Of a stretch of DNA of 64,000 bases, positions 56,775-64,000 are shown in pieces. This DNA comes from Tolypothrix tenuis PCC 7101. Lineage in GTDB: Bacteria; Cyanobacteriota; Cyanobacteriia; Cyanobacteriales; Nostocaceae. Location of the stretch: NCBI RefSeq assembly GCF_002368295.1, contig NZ_AP018248.1, positions 2,017,477-2,081,476 on the forward strand, read 5' to 3'. The notes beneath the pieces were generated by a model. It worked only from the letters and a program-made list of their open reading frames with translations. It searched no databases and was not told where the DNA came from. How positions within the stretch are numbered: the first letter of the stretch is position 1; every line of letters starts with the position of its first letter. Position numbers and translations under genes: made by a program.

Positions 56775-57112
56775 ATACCATTTTGAAAAAAGAACGCGAC
56801 AGATGGCTAGGGGCACGGCATCCGCAATCTTTTGGTATATCAAATATCTTACTGGTGCCCATACGTGTCAACTTAAGCTAAAAGCTATATAGGACGGGCT
56901 TTGTACAAATACCTCGCGCCCTCATCCCCTAACCCCTTCTCCCACAGGAGAAGGGGAATTGAATCTCTTGCTCCCCTCTCCTGGTGGGAGAGGGGCTGGG
57001 GGTGAGGGCGAAACCTTGCAACTAAGCGGGTTTCACGTTAAGTTGACACCTATGACTGGTGCCGTGCCCCTACAAAGAATTTATCTGTGGCAAACATTAT
57101 TTGAACTGGTAT
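56775..57112. mobile_element. miniature palindromic element, copy 2, interrupted
   Basis: Same outer arms as the 135-bp copy 1 (ATACCATTTTGAAAAAAG to the left, GAACTGGTAT to the right). After subtracting the 195-bp insert and one 9-bp duplication it is 134 bp, nearly the same length as copy 1. Its central loop is inverted relative to copy 1. Confidence 0.78.
56860..57054. mobile_element. nested 195-bp MITE with 17-bp terminal inverted repeats
   Basis: Ends are CATACGTGTCAACTTAA and the complement of TTAAGTTGACACCTATG (16 of 17 match). Both flanks are the 9-bp ACTGGTGCC (56851-56859 and 57055-57063), a target-site duplication. The interior is a large hairpin of CGCCCTCATCCCC-type and CCCCTTCTCCCACAGG-type palindromes common in cyanobacteria. 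No gene. Confidence 0.88.
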
Positions 57113-57143
57113 TATTTCTCCCTCATTTCCCAGTCACCAGTCC

Positions 57144-58007
57144 CTAATCCCCACTTAAAGACTTCTCTAAATTCTCAGCTTGTTGCTCTTCTTGCTTGAG
57201 CAGTAACATATAGACTAAACCAAAAATCAAGATACCCAACACGCCATAGGAATAGGAAGCTTGTCCTCCATGCCAACTATCAAAAGCAGCCTTGTTAGTT
57301 CCTTGCATTACAGCTAACATGGCAATTCTGATTCCATTAATAACAAATCCTAAAAGAATGGCAAAAATTGGTACAAAGAAGCGCTTCTTTTTAGCGATGG
57401 GGAACATGACCAGCGCAATAATAGATATCCCTAATATATAGTTGATGGTATCTATACCAGAACAACTATGAACTACTTTGATGCTACCTGTTGGTAAGTA
57501 GATATTGACTCCATTAATCTTGACATCAAAGCCTGCATACCACAAAAGAAGGCTGGCAAATTTGGCACTCAAAGGAGAAATATCAAATAATAAATCGGAA
57601 ACTACAGCCGGAACTCCCAGAAAAAATAAAATAATTAGTTCTTCCCAATATTGCTTTAATCCCTTAAAACCTGAGGCTAGTAAGCTAACGGCAAAAGCGG
57701 AAGTAAATGATAACAGCCGTAAGGTATGTTCTAAATTTTGTGTGGCACTTTGCCATAGCACCCAACTAATTAATAGCAAGCCAATAATTGTAGAAAAAAC
57801 ATCACTTTCAAAGCGTAGTGTATGACGTTTATCCCATAATAAAGAACCTGTAGCAAATAGAAACAAAATACTCATTCCTAAATGGCCGATATCATGAGCT
57901 TTCCAAACTAATGTGAGACATATTGTCTCTAGAGCAGCCGTAATACTTAAAAGCCAAAATGGTTCTTGTCTGAGAATTTTGGGTGAGATAATATTAGTCA
58001 AATTCAT
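57144..58007 (-). CDS. cyanoexosortase A
   Basis: 287-residue integral membrane cysteine protease/transpeptidase of the exosortase family, cyanobacterial group (cyanoexosortase A). About eight hydrophobic helices. Catalytic residues are in place: Cys182 in VVHSCSGIDTINY, Arg227 in GIRIAMLAV, His246 in SWHGGQASY. It should recognise PEP-CTERM tails, for example that of the protein at 21739-22776, and cut them during export with EPS linkage. A partner 'system-associated protein' is not adjacent. Minus strand, ends 32 bp after the nested element. Confidence 0.9.
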   Translation of the reverse strand: MNLTNIISPKILRQEPFWLLSITAALETICLTLVWKAHDIGHLGMSILFLFATGSLLWDKRHTLRFESDVFSTIIGLLLISWVLWQSATQNLEHTLRLLSFTSAFAVSLLASGFKGLKQYWEELIILFFLGVPAVVSDLLFDISPLSAKFASLLLWYAGFDVKINGVNIYLPTGSIKVVHSCSGIDTINYILGISIIALVMFPIAKKKRFFVPIFAILLGFVINGIRIAMLAVMQGTNKAAFDSWHGGQASYSYGVLGILIFGLVYMLLLKQEEQQAENLEKSLSGD

Positions 58008-58540
58008 GGCAAGATTGGGTTTGGTAATATCAAAATTATTATTCTTAAATAATATATTTATTAAATATAATAAAATTCAATTATGATAAGATTAGGAAAT
58101 ATTTGATAATAACCTATTGTGTGAATAGATGATTTTCTATGAGTTTGGCGCTTTGAGATATCAATTGCCTTATACCAAGAGCGAATAGTTAACTATTAGG
58201 TATTTAAAGAAGATTGAAAATTACACGAGAAAAGAAATTTTATAGCTGAATATTTGATGTTGCTCTCAATAATGTGCCAAGATTTGCGAATCGCTCTCCT
58301 TTCTATTGATAGTTTCTAGGTAAAATATCTGTCACCATAAATTTTTTACTTAACCTAAGTGTTATCCCCAGGACTAATGTAATAAATCTTTAAGTAAATA
58401 AACGGAAATTAAATAAATTATTTATAAAGTAATTAGGCAAACTAGATAAATTTTGTGTAAAGTCAACACTTGTACAGACGCGATTAATCGCGTCTGTACA
58501 AGAAATTCCTCATCCGTCTCATCCCCCAATCCCCAATCTT
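58008..58540. other. intergenic region upstream of cyanoexosortase gene
   Basis: About 530 bp of AT-rich DNA between two minus-strand genes. The 34-bp perfect palindrome at 58469-58502 lies near its right end. No gene recognised. Confidence 0.55.
58469..58502 (-). terminator. 34-bp perfect palindrome, terminator of the helicase-like gene or interspersed repeat
   Basis: Self-complementary over the full 34 bp; half is CTTGTACAGACGCGATT. It lies 39 bp past the stop of the minus-strand gene at 58541. A half copy occurs at 56720-56765, which argues for a dispersed repeat that may also terminate transcription. Confidence 0.55.
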
Positions 58541-60709
58541 TTACACAGCAGCCTCAGCTGTGACTGAAACACAAGAATTGACTAAAGGTAAAAGCGGCCC
58601 TATTTGTTCTTGTCCATTGACTGCTAAGTCGCTATGACAGAGGTATACTTTCTCGGATACGCGGGACAGCAAATCTGCCAAAATTCTTTTTAGTCGCTCG
58701 TCTTCAGCGTTTTTCTCGTCTTCTGCTGTCCAAGGTGCACCTAACCTGTCTTGCAGAAATAAAGGTGCGCCAAATAATGTAGCTGCGCCACCTTTAGCCC
58801 AGAGGGGTGAACTCGCATCTAACCAAAAATGCCAACGGTGAAATCTTCTACTAGAACGGTATTGAAAAATTGTTGCTAGGGTAACAGCTTTTTTAGCTGG
58901 GCCGATAGGGCGCAAAGGATAGGGGTTGGCGGTAATCGTACCGCGTCGCAGCAGTTGAATAAATTCGCTGATGGTGGCTTCTGCAGCCGCGCGTGTAGGT
59001 GAATTAGTTGGTTGTAGTCTGGTGTTAATTTCCCAGTAATGTTGGGCGGTTTCTAGCAATTCCCTTAAGGCTGCTAACTGGTCGTAGGGGGGATTGCTAT
59101 CTTTACAGAGGAAGTCTTGCACTGCTAGGTATAACAGGGAAATGGGGCTAGGAATTAACCGCTGTTCTTGTTGCGATCGCTGTTTTTCTAACCACTGTAA
59201 TATTTCACTATAAGCTGTGGTGGCAGCATAGCCGATTCTATCCCAACGCTCAAATGCTGTTACAGGTAGCAGGTTGGGGCGTTCGGGGTGGGGTTCAAAG
59301 CAATAATCTGCTATTAAACCGGCGCGTACTGGGTCGATGTCGCTGCTGATTTCTGAGGAATTATCGGCGGTTTTTTGTCTGCGGCTTAAAACCACTAGCA
59401 TTTCCGCTACGGCATCTCTATCTACTAAGCGACCCAAGCCGGGATAAACTAGGGCAAGTATGGTGAGTAATGCCCGAACTGCTGGTGAACTAATTAAGGG
59501 GCGTTGGTCGTTGAGGGGTTCTACCAGAATATTTTGCTTGTTGAGGATTTCGATGAGGGTATAACGGGCGATCGCATCTAAACCGGGGGCGATGACTGCG
59601 ACTTCTTCCGGTTCTACTTCTCCTGACTTGATCGCATCTACAATTACTTCTGCTGTTTGCCGCAAGAGTTGGGCACGGGAAGTAGTTTGAATTGACTGTA
59701 CTGTTTCTGGTAAGCTCAACATCACCGCTGGTTCTGTGGCTAATTCCATCATTTGGGTAGCTAATTGCATTGCCAAGGACTCACGGGAAGGCCCTACTAA
59801 GTTTTCGACATGACAGCGTCCTGCTAAGGCTGCTAAATAGTTGGGATCTGCACCTAATCCTAAACGCACTGCACCCTCTGAATTGTAGCTAAAAGCCCCT
59901 ACAGCGCCTTGGTCTAACAACACATCAAACAAATTACGGGCTATGCCAGGATAATCATCAACATCATCTGCGAGTACAGCTTGGTAACGCTTTCTGAGTT
60001 GCTGTTGATATTGGGAATTTGGTAATAAGTGCTGTTTGTACAGTTCGGTAATAATTCCGTAGGTGAGCAATCCCTTGTCTAAACACCAGTCGCGCCACTC
60101 TAGCAATAACGAGGCGAGAAATTCTGGCTCTAAATAGATGGGATTGTCAGCGAAACCGCTTGCTAAAATTGAGGAAATCTCTTCACAGGGTTGGCCACTG
60201 TATGCTGCTAGTTGCAGTAAATCGAGGATGCGACGTACTAAACGATACTCATTCATTCCCGCAAGGCGGAGAGTTTCTTCGTCTAAATGCGATCGCCAAA
60301 GTTTTGTGGCTAATTCCTGTTCTGTTTCGGGGCGCAATCTGACGGGAAATTGTGCTTTTAGCTGCAGTGATTGTATCAGTAAAGGCCAAAATAAAATGAC
60401 TTCATCCTGAAAGAAGCCCAAAGGGGTCTTGGCTCTAACTGGATATTTACCCAGGGTTGCTGTAACAATTCTATCTCCTAATTCTCTGCGATTATCATCA
60501 TTGGCAGCCAACAGCAAAACTCCTGGTTCTGTTTGCCGTAAATCTAATCCTTTGGATAGTTGTTTGCCTTTTTTTTGTCTTTTTTGGGTAGTATAAAATG
60601 ATCCGTTACCTTGGTTTTCGCCTTGTACCCAATCACAAAACTGTTTAACTAAACCTGTTGTTTTACCGCTGCGGCTACCGCCAACAATCCATACAGAATC
60701 AAAAACCAC
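58541..60709 (-). CDS. SF1 (UvrD/AddB-like) helicase-related P-loop protein
   Basis: 722-residue protein with an N-terminal P-loop (IVGGSRSGKTTGLV, residues ~8-20). Other SF1-like stretches are LLLAANDDNRRELGDRI, VLADDVDDYPGIARNLFDVL (Walker B-like), VIAPGLDAIARYTLIEILNKQ and LISSPAVRALLTILALVYPGLG, as in PcrA/AddB 2A and 2B domains. No C-terminal nuclease motif is evident. A GTG start at 60709 has GAGGG 4-8 nt upstream. It could be a divergent AddB-like recombination subunit or an ATPase of unknown role; I do not recognise it fully. Confidence 0.6.
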   Translation of the reverse strand: MVFDSVWIVGGSRSGKTTGLVKQFCDWVQGENQGNGSFYTTQKRQKKGKQLSKGLDLRQTEPGVLLLAANDDNRRELGDRIVTATLGKYPVRAKTPLGFFQDEVILFWPLLIQSLQLKAQFPVRLRPETEQELATKLWRSHLDEETLRLAGMNEYRLVRRILDLLQLAAYSGQPCEEISSILASGFADNPIYLEPEFLASLLLEWRDWCLDKGLLTYGIITELYKQHLLPNSQYQQQLRKRYQAVLADDVDDYPGIARNLFDVLLDQGAVGAFSYNSEGAVRLGLGADPNYLAALAGRCHVENLVGPSRESLAMQLATQMMELATEPAVMLSLPETVQSIQTTSRAQLLRQTAEVIVDAIKSGEVEPEEVAVIAPGLDAIARYTLIEILNKQNILVEPLNDQRPLISSPAVRALLTILALVYPGLGRLVDRDAVAEMLVVLSRRQKTADNSSEISSDIDPVRAGLIADYCFEPHPERPNLLPVTAFERWDRIGYAATTAYSEILQWLEKQRSQQEQRLIPSPISLLYLAVQDFLCKDSNPPYDQLAALRELLETAQHYWEINTRLQPTNSPTRAAAEATISEFIQLLRRGTITANPYPLRPIGPAKKAVTLATIFQYRSSRRFHRWHFWLDASSPLWAKGGAATLFGAPLFLQDRLGAPWTAEDEKNAEDERLKRILADLLSRVSEKVYLCHSDLAVNGQEQIGPLLPLVNSCVSVTAEAAV

Positions 60710-60796
60710 AAGCCCTCTCTTTGTAGATTTGTTAGTATAATTCGTGCGTTAATTTAAGGTTAAGAATCACCAAATCATGCTGGATGATTGCCGACG

Positions 60797-62113
60797 ATGA
60801 AGAACTCTGTTTTTGGCGATAAAATTTACTCTTTCTTGCTGGGTCTTTACCGATGGTATTTACGCACACCAGAACGTTCTCTGGATGAGGCTTATAACGC
60901 GGCATTAAAAATTAAAGAACTAGAAGATCAACATTTTAATGGTAATAAAATAGACCCCGACTTAGCCATGTACAGTAATAATGTCATGGATTATTTTGAG
61001 GCAGACTTGAGAAAGCAATTAAAAATTGCGCGGATGCGACTAACAGAGTTTAAAGGTAGTCGGTGGTTTTTAAATGAAGGAAATCAAAAAGCGGCGAACA
61101 AAGCAGGTGTAGAATATCCTGAACCTTACGTAATTTTAGAAAAGCTCAGGTTTATCGACCAAATTATTTCTAAATATACAATTTTAGATGAAGAACCGAG
61201 TTCGCTGGCTGTAGTTGATAGAACTCCGAAAGTTCCTACTAATTCAGCTATTAACCCTCCACCAATCACTAAACAAAAAGTTCCGATAACTGAGAGAAGC
61301 AAGCCTCAAGGAAAAGCAAATACAACGGGAATTTTACCCCGTTCAATTTTAAGTACGATTACTCGCCTGCAAGTAGAATTAGACCCAAATTCAGAACAAG
61401 ATGTAGTTCAAAATTTCCGGCAAACGCAAAAAAGAACCATCATATCTATTAGGTTTATTTTACTGTTAATTATTGTACCACTTTTAACCCATCAACTAGC
61501 AAAAACATTAGTAGTTGGCCCTTTAATTGAGCATTTTCGAGGTTCGGAGGCTGTGCAAATTTTCCTGAATGTAGAAATGGAAGAGGAAGCGTTAGCTACG
61601 CTAGAAAGGTTTGAAGAAAGGCTAAAATTTGAGAATTTGATTACCAAAGCACCGCCAATATCTGCTGAAGAATTGGAAACTCACATGAAAGAGAAAGCAG
61701 GTGAGATTGCCGAAGAATTCCGCGAAGAAAGCGCGAATGCGATTAAAAATGTGTTTGCAGATATCTTTTCTGTAGGGGCGTTTATTTGGCTGTTGCTTGT
61801 TAGTAAATCTTCTATCATTACTATCAAAGAATTTTTCGATAATCTTGTCTATGGTTTGAGTGATAGCGCTAAGGCATTTATTATCATTTTGTTCACTGAT
61901 ATATTTGTAGGGTTTCACTCCCCGCATGGCTGGGAAGTAATTTTAGAAGGGGTTTCCCGCCATTGGGGTTTACCAGCAAATAGAGATTTTATCTTCTTAT
62001 TTATTGCTACGTTCCCGGTGATTTTAGATACGATTTTTAAATACTGGATTTTCCGTTACTTAAACCGGATATCGCCTTCTGCGGTGGCGACTTATCATAA
62101 TATGAATGAGTAA
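60797..62113 (+). CDS. pxcA: proton extrusion protein PxcA (CemA family)
   Basis: 438-residue membrane protein (from the ATG; an upstream TTG at 60788 also opens the frame). The N-terminal ~200 residues are soluble. The C-terminal PxcA/CemA/Ycf10 domain has four hydrophobic helices and conserved ELETHMKEKAGEIAEEFREESANAIKNVFADI, IIILFTDIFVGFHSPHGWEVILEG and RYLNRISPSAVATYHNMNE. It mediates light-induced proton extrusion across the cytoplasmic membrane. Divergent from the helicase-like gene. Confidence 0.93.
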   Translation: MKNSVFGDKIYSFLLGLYRWYLRTPERSLDEAYNAALKIKELEDQHFNGNKIDPDLAMYSNNVMDYFEADLRKQLKIARMRLTEFKGSRWFLNEGNQKAANKAGVEYPEPYVILEKLRFIDQIISKYTILDEEPSSLAVVDRTPKVPTNSAINPPPITKQKVPITERSKPQGKANTTGILPRSILSTITRLQVELDPNSEQDVVQNFRQTQKRTIISIRFILLLIIVPLLTHQLAKTLVVGPLIEHFRGSEAVQIFLNVEMEEEALATLERFEERLKFENLITKAPPISAEELETHMKEKAGEIAEEFREESANAIKNVFADIFSVGAFIWLLLVSKSSIITIKEFFDNLVYGLSDSAKAFIIILFTDIFVGFHSPHGWEVILEGVSRHWGLPANRDFIFLFIATFPVILDTIFKYWIFRYLNRISPSAVATYHNMNE

Positions 62114-62341
62114 GGGAATAGGGAAAGAATAATAAAGAGGTAAGCGTTTTGTAGCGTGCGTTAGGTGTAGCCGTAACGCACGAAAAGCGGTTTAAAGATG
62201 CGTTACGCTATCGCTAACGCATCCTACATGAATTGCCAAAATCAAATGTTAGTCCTGTAACCATTCAATTTGATTTGAGAACAAGTGTGTGCGATCGCAT
62301 TTTCGTTTTTGCCATGTCTACGATGGGCTAGGCTGTTTTTG
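62114..62341. repeat. intergenic region with GTGCGTTA inverted repeats
   Basis: At 62151-62227 two hairpins (GTGCGTTA..TAACGCAC and GATGCGTTA..TAACGCATC) lie between outer arms GTAG and CTAC. The same GTGCGTTACG-type element occurs at 37457-37500. Downstream of pxcA, so it could also terminate that transcript. Confidence 0.6.
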
Positions 62342-62677
62342 AGACAGCGATCAGCCCAAATGCTTGGATAAAACGCGGAAAGACGAGGGCGATCGCTGTA
62401 AATGAAAGCGCGAAACACCGAATTACGACGATCATTATCGTAAATAAGAGAGGAAAACACCGAATTATGAAGATGATCATCGTAAATAAGGGAGGAAAAC
62501 ACCGAATTATGAAGATGATCGTCGTAAATAAGGGAGGAAAACACCGAATTACGACGATAATTATCGTAAATGAAAGGGTAAAACCCTAAATGACGACGAT
62601 CATTGTCGTAAATAAGAGAGGAATACACCGAATTACGACGATCATTGTCGTAAATGAAGGGATGATTGCTGTAAATA
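62342..62677. repeat. 42-bp tandem repeat array, eight units
   Basis: Eight units start at 62342, 62384, 62426, 62468, 62510, 62552, 62594 and 62636, always 42 bp apart; the first is degenerate and the last partial. Each unit has a palindromic core (for example ACGATAATTATCGT, GATGATCATC, GCGATCGC) followed by GTAAAT and a conserved AAGGGAGGAAAACACCGAAT-type segment. Because 42 is a multiple of three, open frames run through it on both strands, so the apparent 128-codon minus-strand frame is not taken as a gene. Confidence 0.85.
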
Positions 62678-62854
62678 AAACAGTAATTTCTACGACGGAC
62701 TACGCCTACGCGCTTTTTGAGAAAACTATCAGCTAAAATACTGCTGTGTTAACCAGAAATTCTATCTACCTTTCCCCTTTACCCCTTTCCCTTTACCCTT
62801 TTCCCCTTCAATTATTTAAAGCCTAATTTCTAGAAATTACACTCCCATAATCCA
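62678..62854. other. spacer between tandem array and NTPase gene
   Basis: Carries a TTTCCCC/CCCTTT pyrimidine-rich stretch near 62765-62810, similar to the cores of the ATCAATACT elements. No gene recognised. Confidence 0.45.
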
Positions 62855-64000
62855 TCAATTTACGGCAGCACGGGGGCGCAATAATTGCACGAAGGTGTCA
62901 CTTACGGTATGGTCTTTAGTATCGGCGGCGTATTGAATAATTTTCTCCCGCAGTTCTTTGGCTGCATCTAAGGGGAGTAGGGTTGCCAGCAAAAAGTATA
63001 CACCGCGAAAACGTGGGTCGCCCATGTGATCGATGAGACGTTTTTCCGCTTCTTCATTCTCACCGAGAAAGTTTTGCACTAAAAAGAATTCCATAATTTT
63101 GTCGTGGCGGAAATACCATTCTTTCTTGGCTGCGCCTTCTTCGTTTTGCCATTGACGGCTGACAACCATTTTATATTTCTCGTCTTCTAAAGACTGTAAA
63201 ACTTGGTAAAATTCATCTCCCGGTAAAGCTTGTTCATCGTTCAGCCGCATATCATATACAGCTTGGGAGAATTTTTTGAGGGGAAATTCCTGTTTCCACT
63301 CTTGCTGGTATTCCGTAGCCATCAAATTATATTGCTGTTGTTGCAGGTGGAATAAGTCGGGGGATTCGCCTTGGGCTAGCATCAACGCCACCACAGTTAA
63401 ATCCATTGGGTTAGAAAGAATTCTGTTAACTGCGGCTAACTCTTCGGCTGATGGCTGGGTGCTGAGAGTTTGATTTAAATAATTAGCGCAGGCTTGCTCG
63501 TATTCCTTACCTTGAATTTTGGCATCTTTGGGCAGGCGGGGCTGACGGGAAATTAAGAATTGCTGAATTTGCGCTTGTTCAAGGGGTTGTAATTTATATA
63601 TTTTGGCTGTTGAGGGTGGTGTCCACTCTAGGGGCTGGGTAGTCATAATGATGTTACCCCGGAAGTAGCTTTCGACAAACTGGGTGATTTTTGCTCTAGT
63701 GTCGGCGGTAACTTCATTGAGTCCGTCGATGCAGATATCTAAAGCACCACTGTAAATCAAATTCTTGAGAAAATCAGCATCTTGTGCTTGTCCGTGCAGC
63801 TTGGCTTGAATGGCTTCAATTACGCCTTTTTCGCATTTGCGGGCGGGGAGATAAACCACCAGGCGCGGTGAGGTTTTCACCAAATGGCGGAGAAACATGG
63901 ATTTACCCAAGCCGGAATCGCCTTCGAGGACAATTTGCCCTTTGATATTGGGTAGCACCTGGGTAATGGCTACGGGTTCCTCGGTGTTGGGAAGTTTTAC
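62855..64000 (-). CDS. NACHT/STAND-like P-loop NTPase, C-terminal part (5' end beyond window)
   Basis: The reading frame is open to the right edge of the window, so the N-terminus and true start are missing; a GTG at 63958 is unlikely to be the start. The visible ~380 residues have Walker A QIVLEGDSGLGKSMFLRHL, Walker B LDICIDGLNEV, then GNIIMTTQPLEW (sensor strand), LQPLEQAQIQQFL and a winged-helix-like region (KKEWYFRHDKIMEFFLVQNFLG). This is the NACHT/STAND pattern of cyanobacterial signalling ATPases. The missing N-terminus may carry an effector or sensor domain. Confidence 0.7.
   Translation of the reverse strand, partial: VKLPNTEEPVAITQVLPNIKGQIVLEGDSGLGKSMFLRHLVKTSPRLVVYLPARKCEKGVIEAIQAKLHGQAQDADFLKNLIYSGALDICIDGLNEVTADTRAKITQFVESYFRGNIIMTTQPLEWTPPSTAKIYKLQPLEQAQIQQFLISRQPRLPKDAKIQGKEYEQACANYLNQTLSTQPSAEELAAVNRILSNPMDLTVVALMLAQGESPDLFHLQQQQYNLMATEYQQEWKQEFPLKKFSQAVYDMRLNDEQALPGDEFYQVLQSLEDEKYKMVVSRQWQNEEGAAKKEWYFRHDKIMEFFLVQNFLGENEEAEKRLIDHMGDPRFRGVYFLLATLLPLDAAKELREKIIQYAADTKDHTVSDTFVQLLRPRAAVN

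Noticed and set aside
56940..57020. Palindromic C-rich/G-rich stretches inside the nested MITE, considered as a CRISPR fragment or small RNA
   Set aside because: No regular repeat-spacer pattern; it is a single hairpin bounded by inverted termini and a target duplication, so MITE is the better explanation.
62242..62628. Minus-strand 128-codon frame with repeated SSLIYDDHLHNSVF peptide
   Set aside because: The peptide repeat follows from the 42-bp DNA repeat; the other strand is open too and the palindromic cores explain the pattern better. No ribosome-binding site.

Overview
The window is chromosomal DNA of a cyanobacterium, most likely a filamentous, heterocyst-forming Nostocales member (Nostoc, Calothrix, Tolypothrix or a relative). 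Three things point there. The octamer GCGATCGC (HIP1) recurs throughout. Spacers hold short tandem heptamer repeats of the TTTTGAA, GGTAATT, CCCCAAT and GTCAAGG kinds. Many genes are cyanobacterial markers: PxcA, DUF3318, DUF3110, a CGLD27/Ycf36 protein, a TamB-like giant, cyanoexosortase A, PatA-type and phytochrome-like regulators. It is not a phage or plasmid. Most of it is ordinary chromosome punctuated by small repeats, one complete insertion sequence and nested miniature elements.

Layout. 0-8.5 kb: housekeeping on the minus strand (MFS exporter, recO, deoC, a solitary cytosine-5 DNA methyltransferase, a DUF697 GTPase, initiator tRNA-Met, asparaginase II, a CGLD27-like membrane protein, rsfS). 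9.4-16 kb: a WcaI-type glycosyltransferase and a complete four-gene amino-acid ABC importer resembling natF-natG-natH-bgtA of Anabaena. 16.6-22.8 kb: YbjN-like and DUF3318 proteins, queE, a STAS-sugar transferase fusion, an AAA ATPase with a vWA-MoxR-associated N-terminus, and a threonine-rich PEP-CTERM protein. 23.4-25.3 kb: an intact IS1634-type element with terminal inverted repeats and a 6-bp target duplication. 25.9-29.7 kb: two tandem PBP2 transpeptidase genes. 29.9-33.5 kb: potA, potD and potB for polyamine uptake, with a four-helix-bundle gene wedged between potA and potD and no potC.

33.5-47.3 kb is the most coherent functional block. It holds a hybrid histidine kinase whose GAF domain has both cysteines of a DXCF cyanobacteriochrome. 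Next to it is a five-gene chemotaxis-like cluster on the minus strand: PatA/PixG, CheY/PixH, CheW/PixI, a methyl-accepting protein with four GAF domains, and a CheA-CheY hybrid/PixL. GAF2 of the methyl-accepting protein aligns residue for residue with the chromophore pocket of AnPixJ. This looks like a complete light-sensing (phototaxis) pathway.

48-64 kb: murQ, a DUF3110 protein, a TamB-like protein of 1830 residues, a small secreted protein bracketed by two copies of a palindromic miniature element, cyanoexosortase A, a UvrD/AddB-like helicase-like protein, pxcA, an eight-unit 42-bp tandem array, and the C-terminal part of a NACHT/STAND-like NTPase that runs off the right edge. One copy of the palindromic element is interrupted by a second, 195-bp element with a clear 9-bp target duplication.

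Assignments come from reading the translations and motifs directly. No database search was possible, so family names rest on recognition, and gene symbols are given only where the family is clear.
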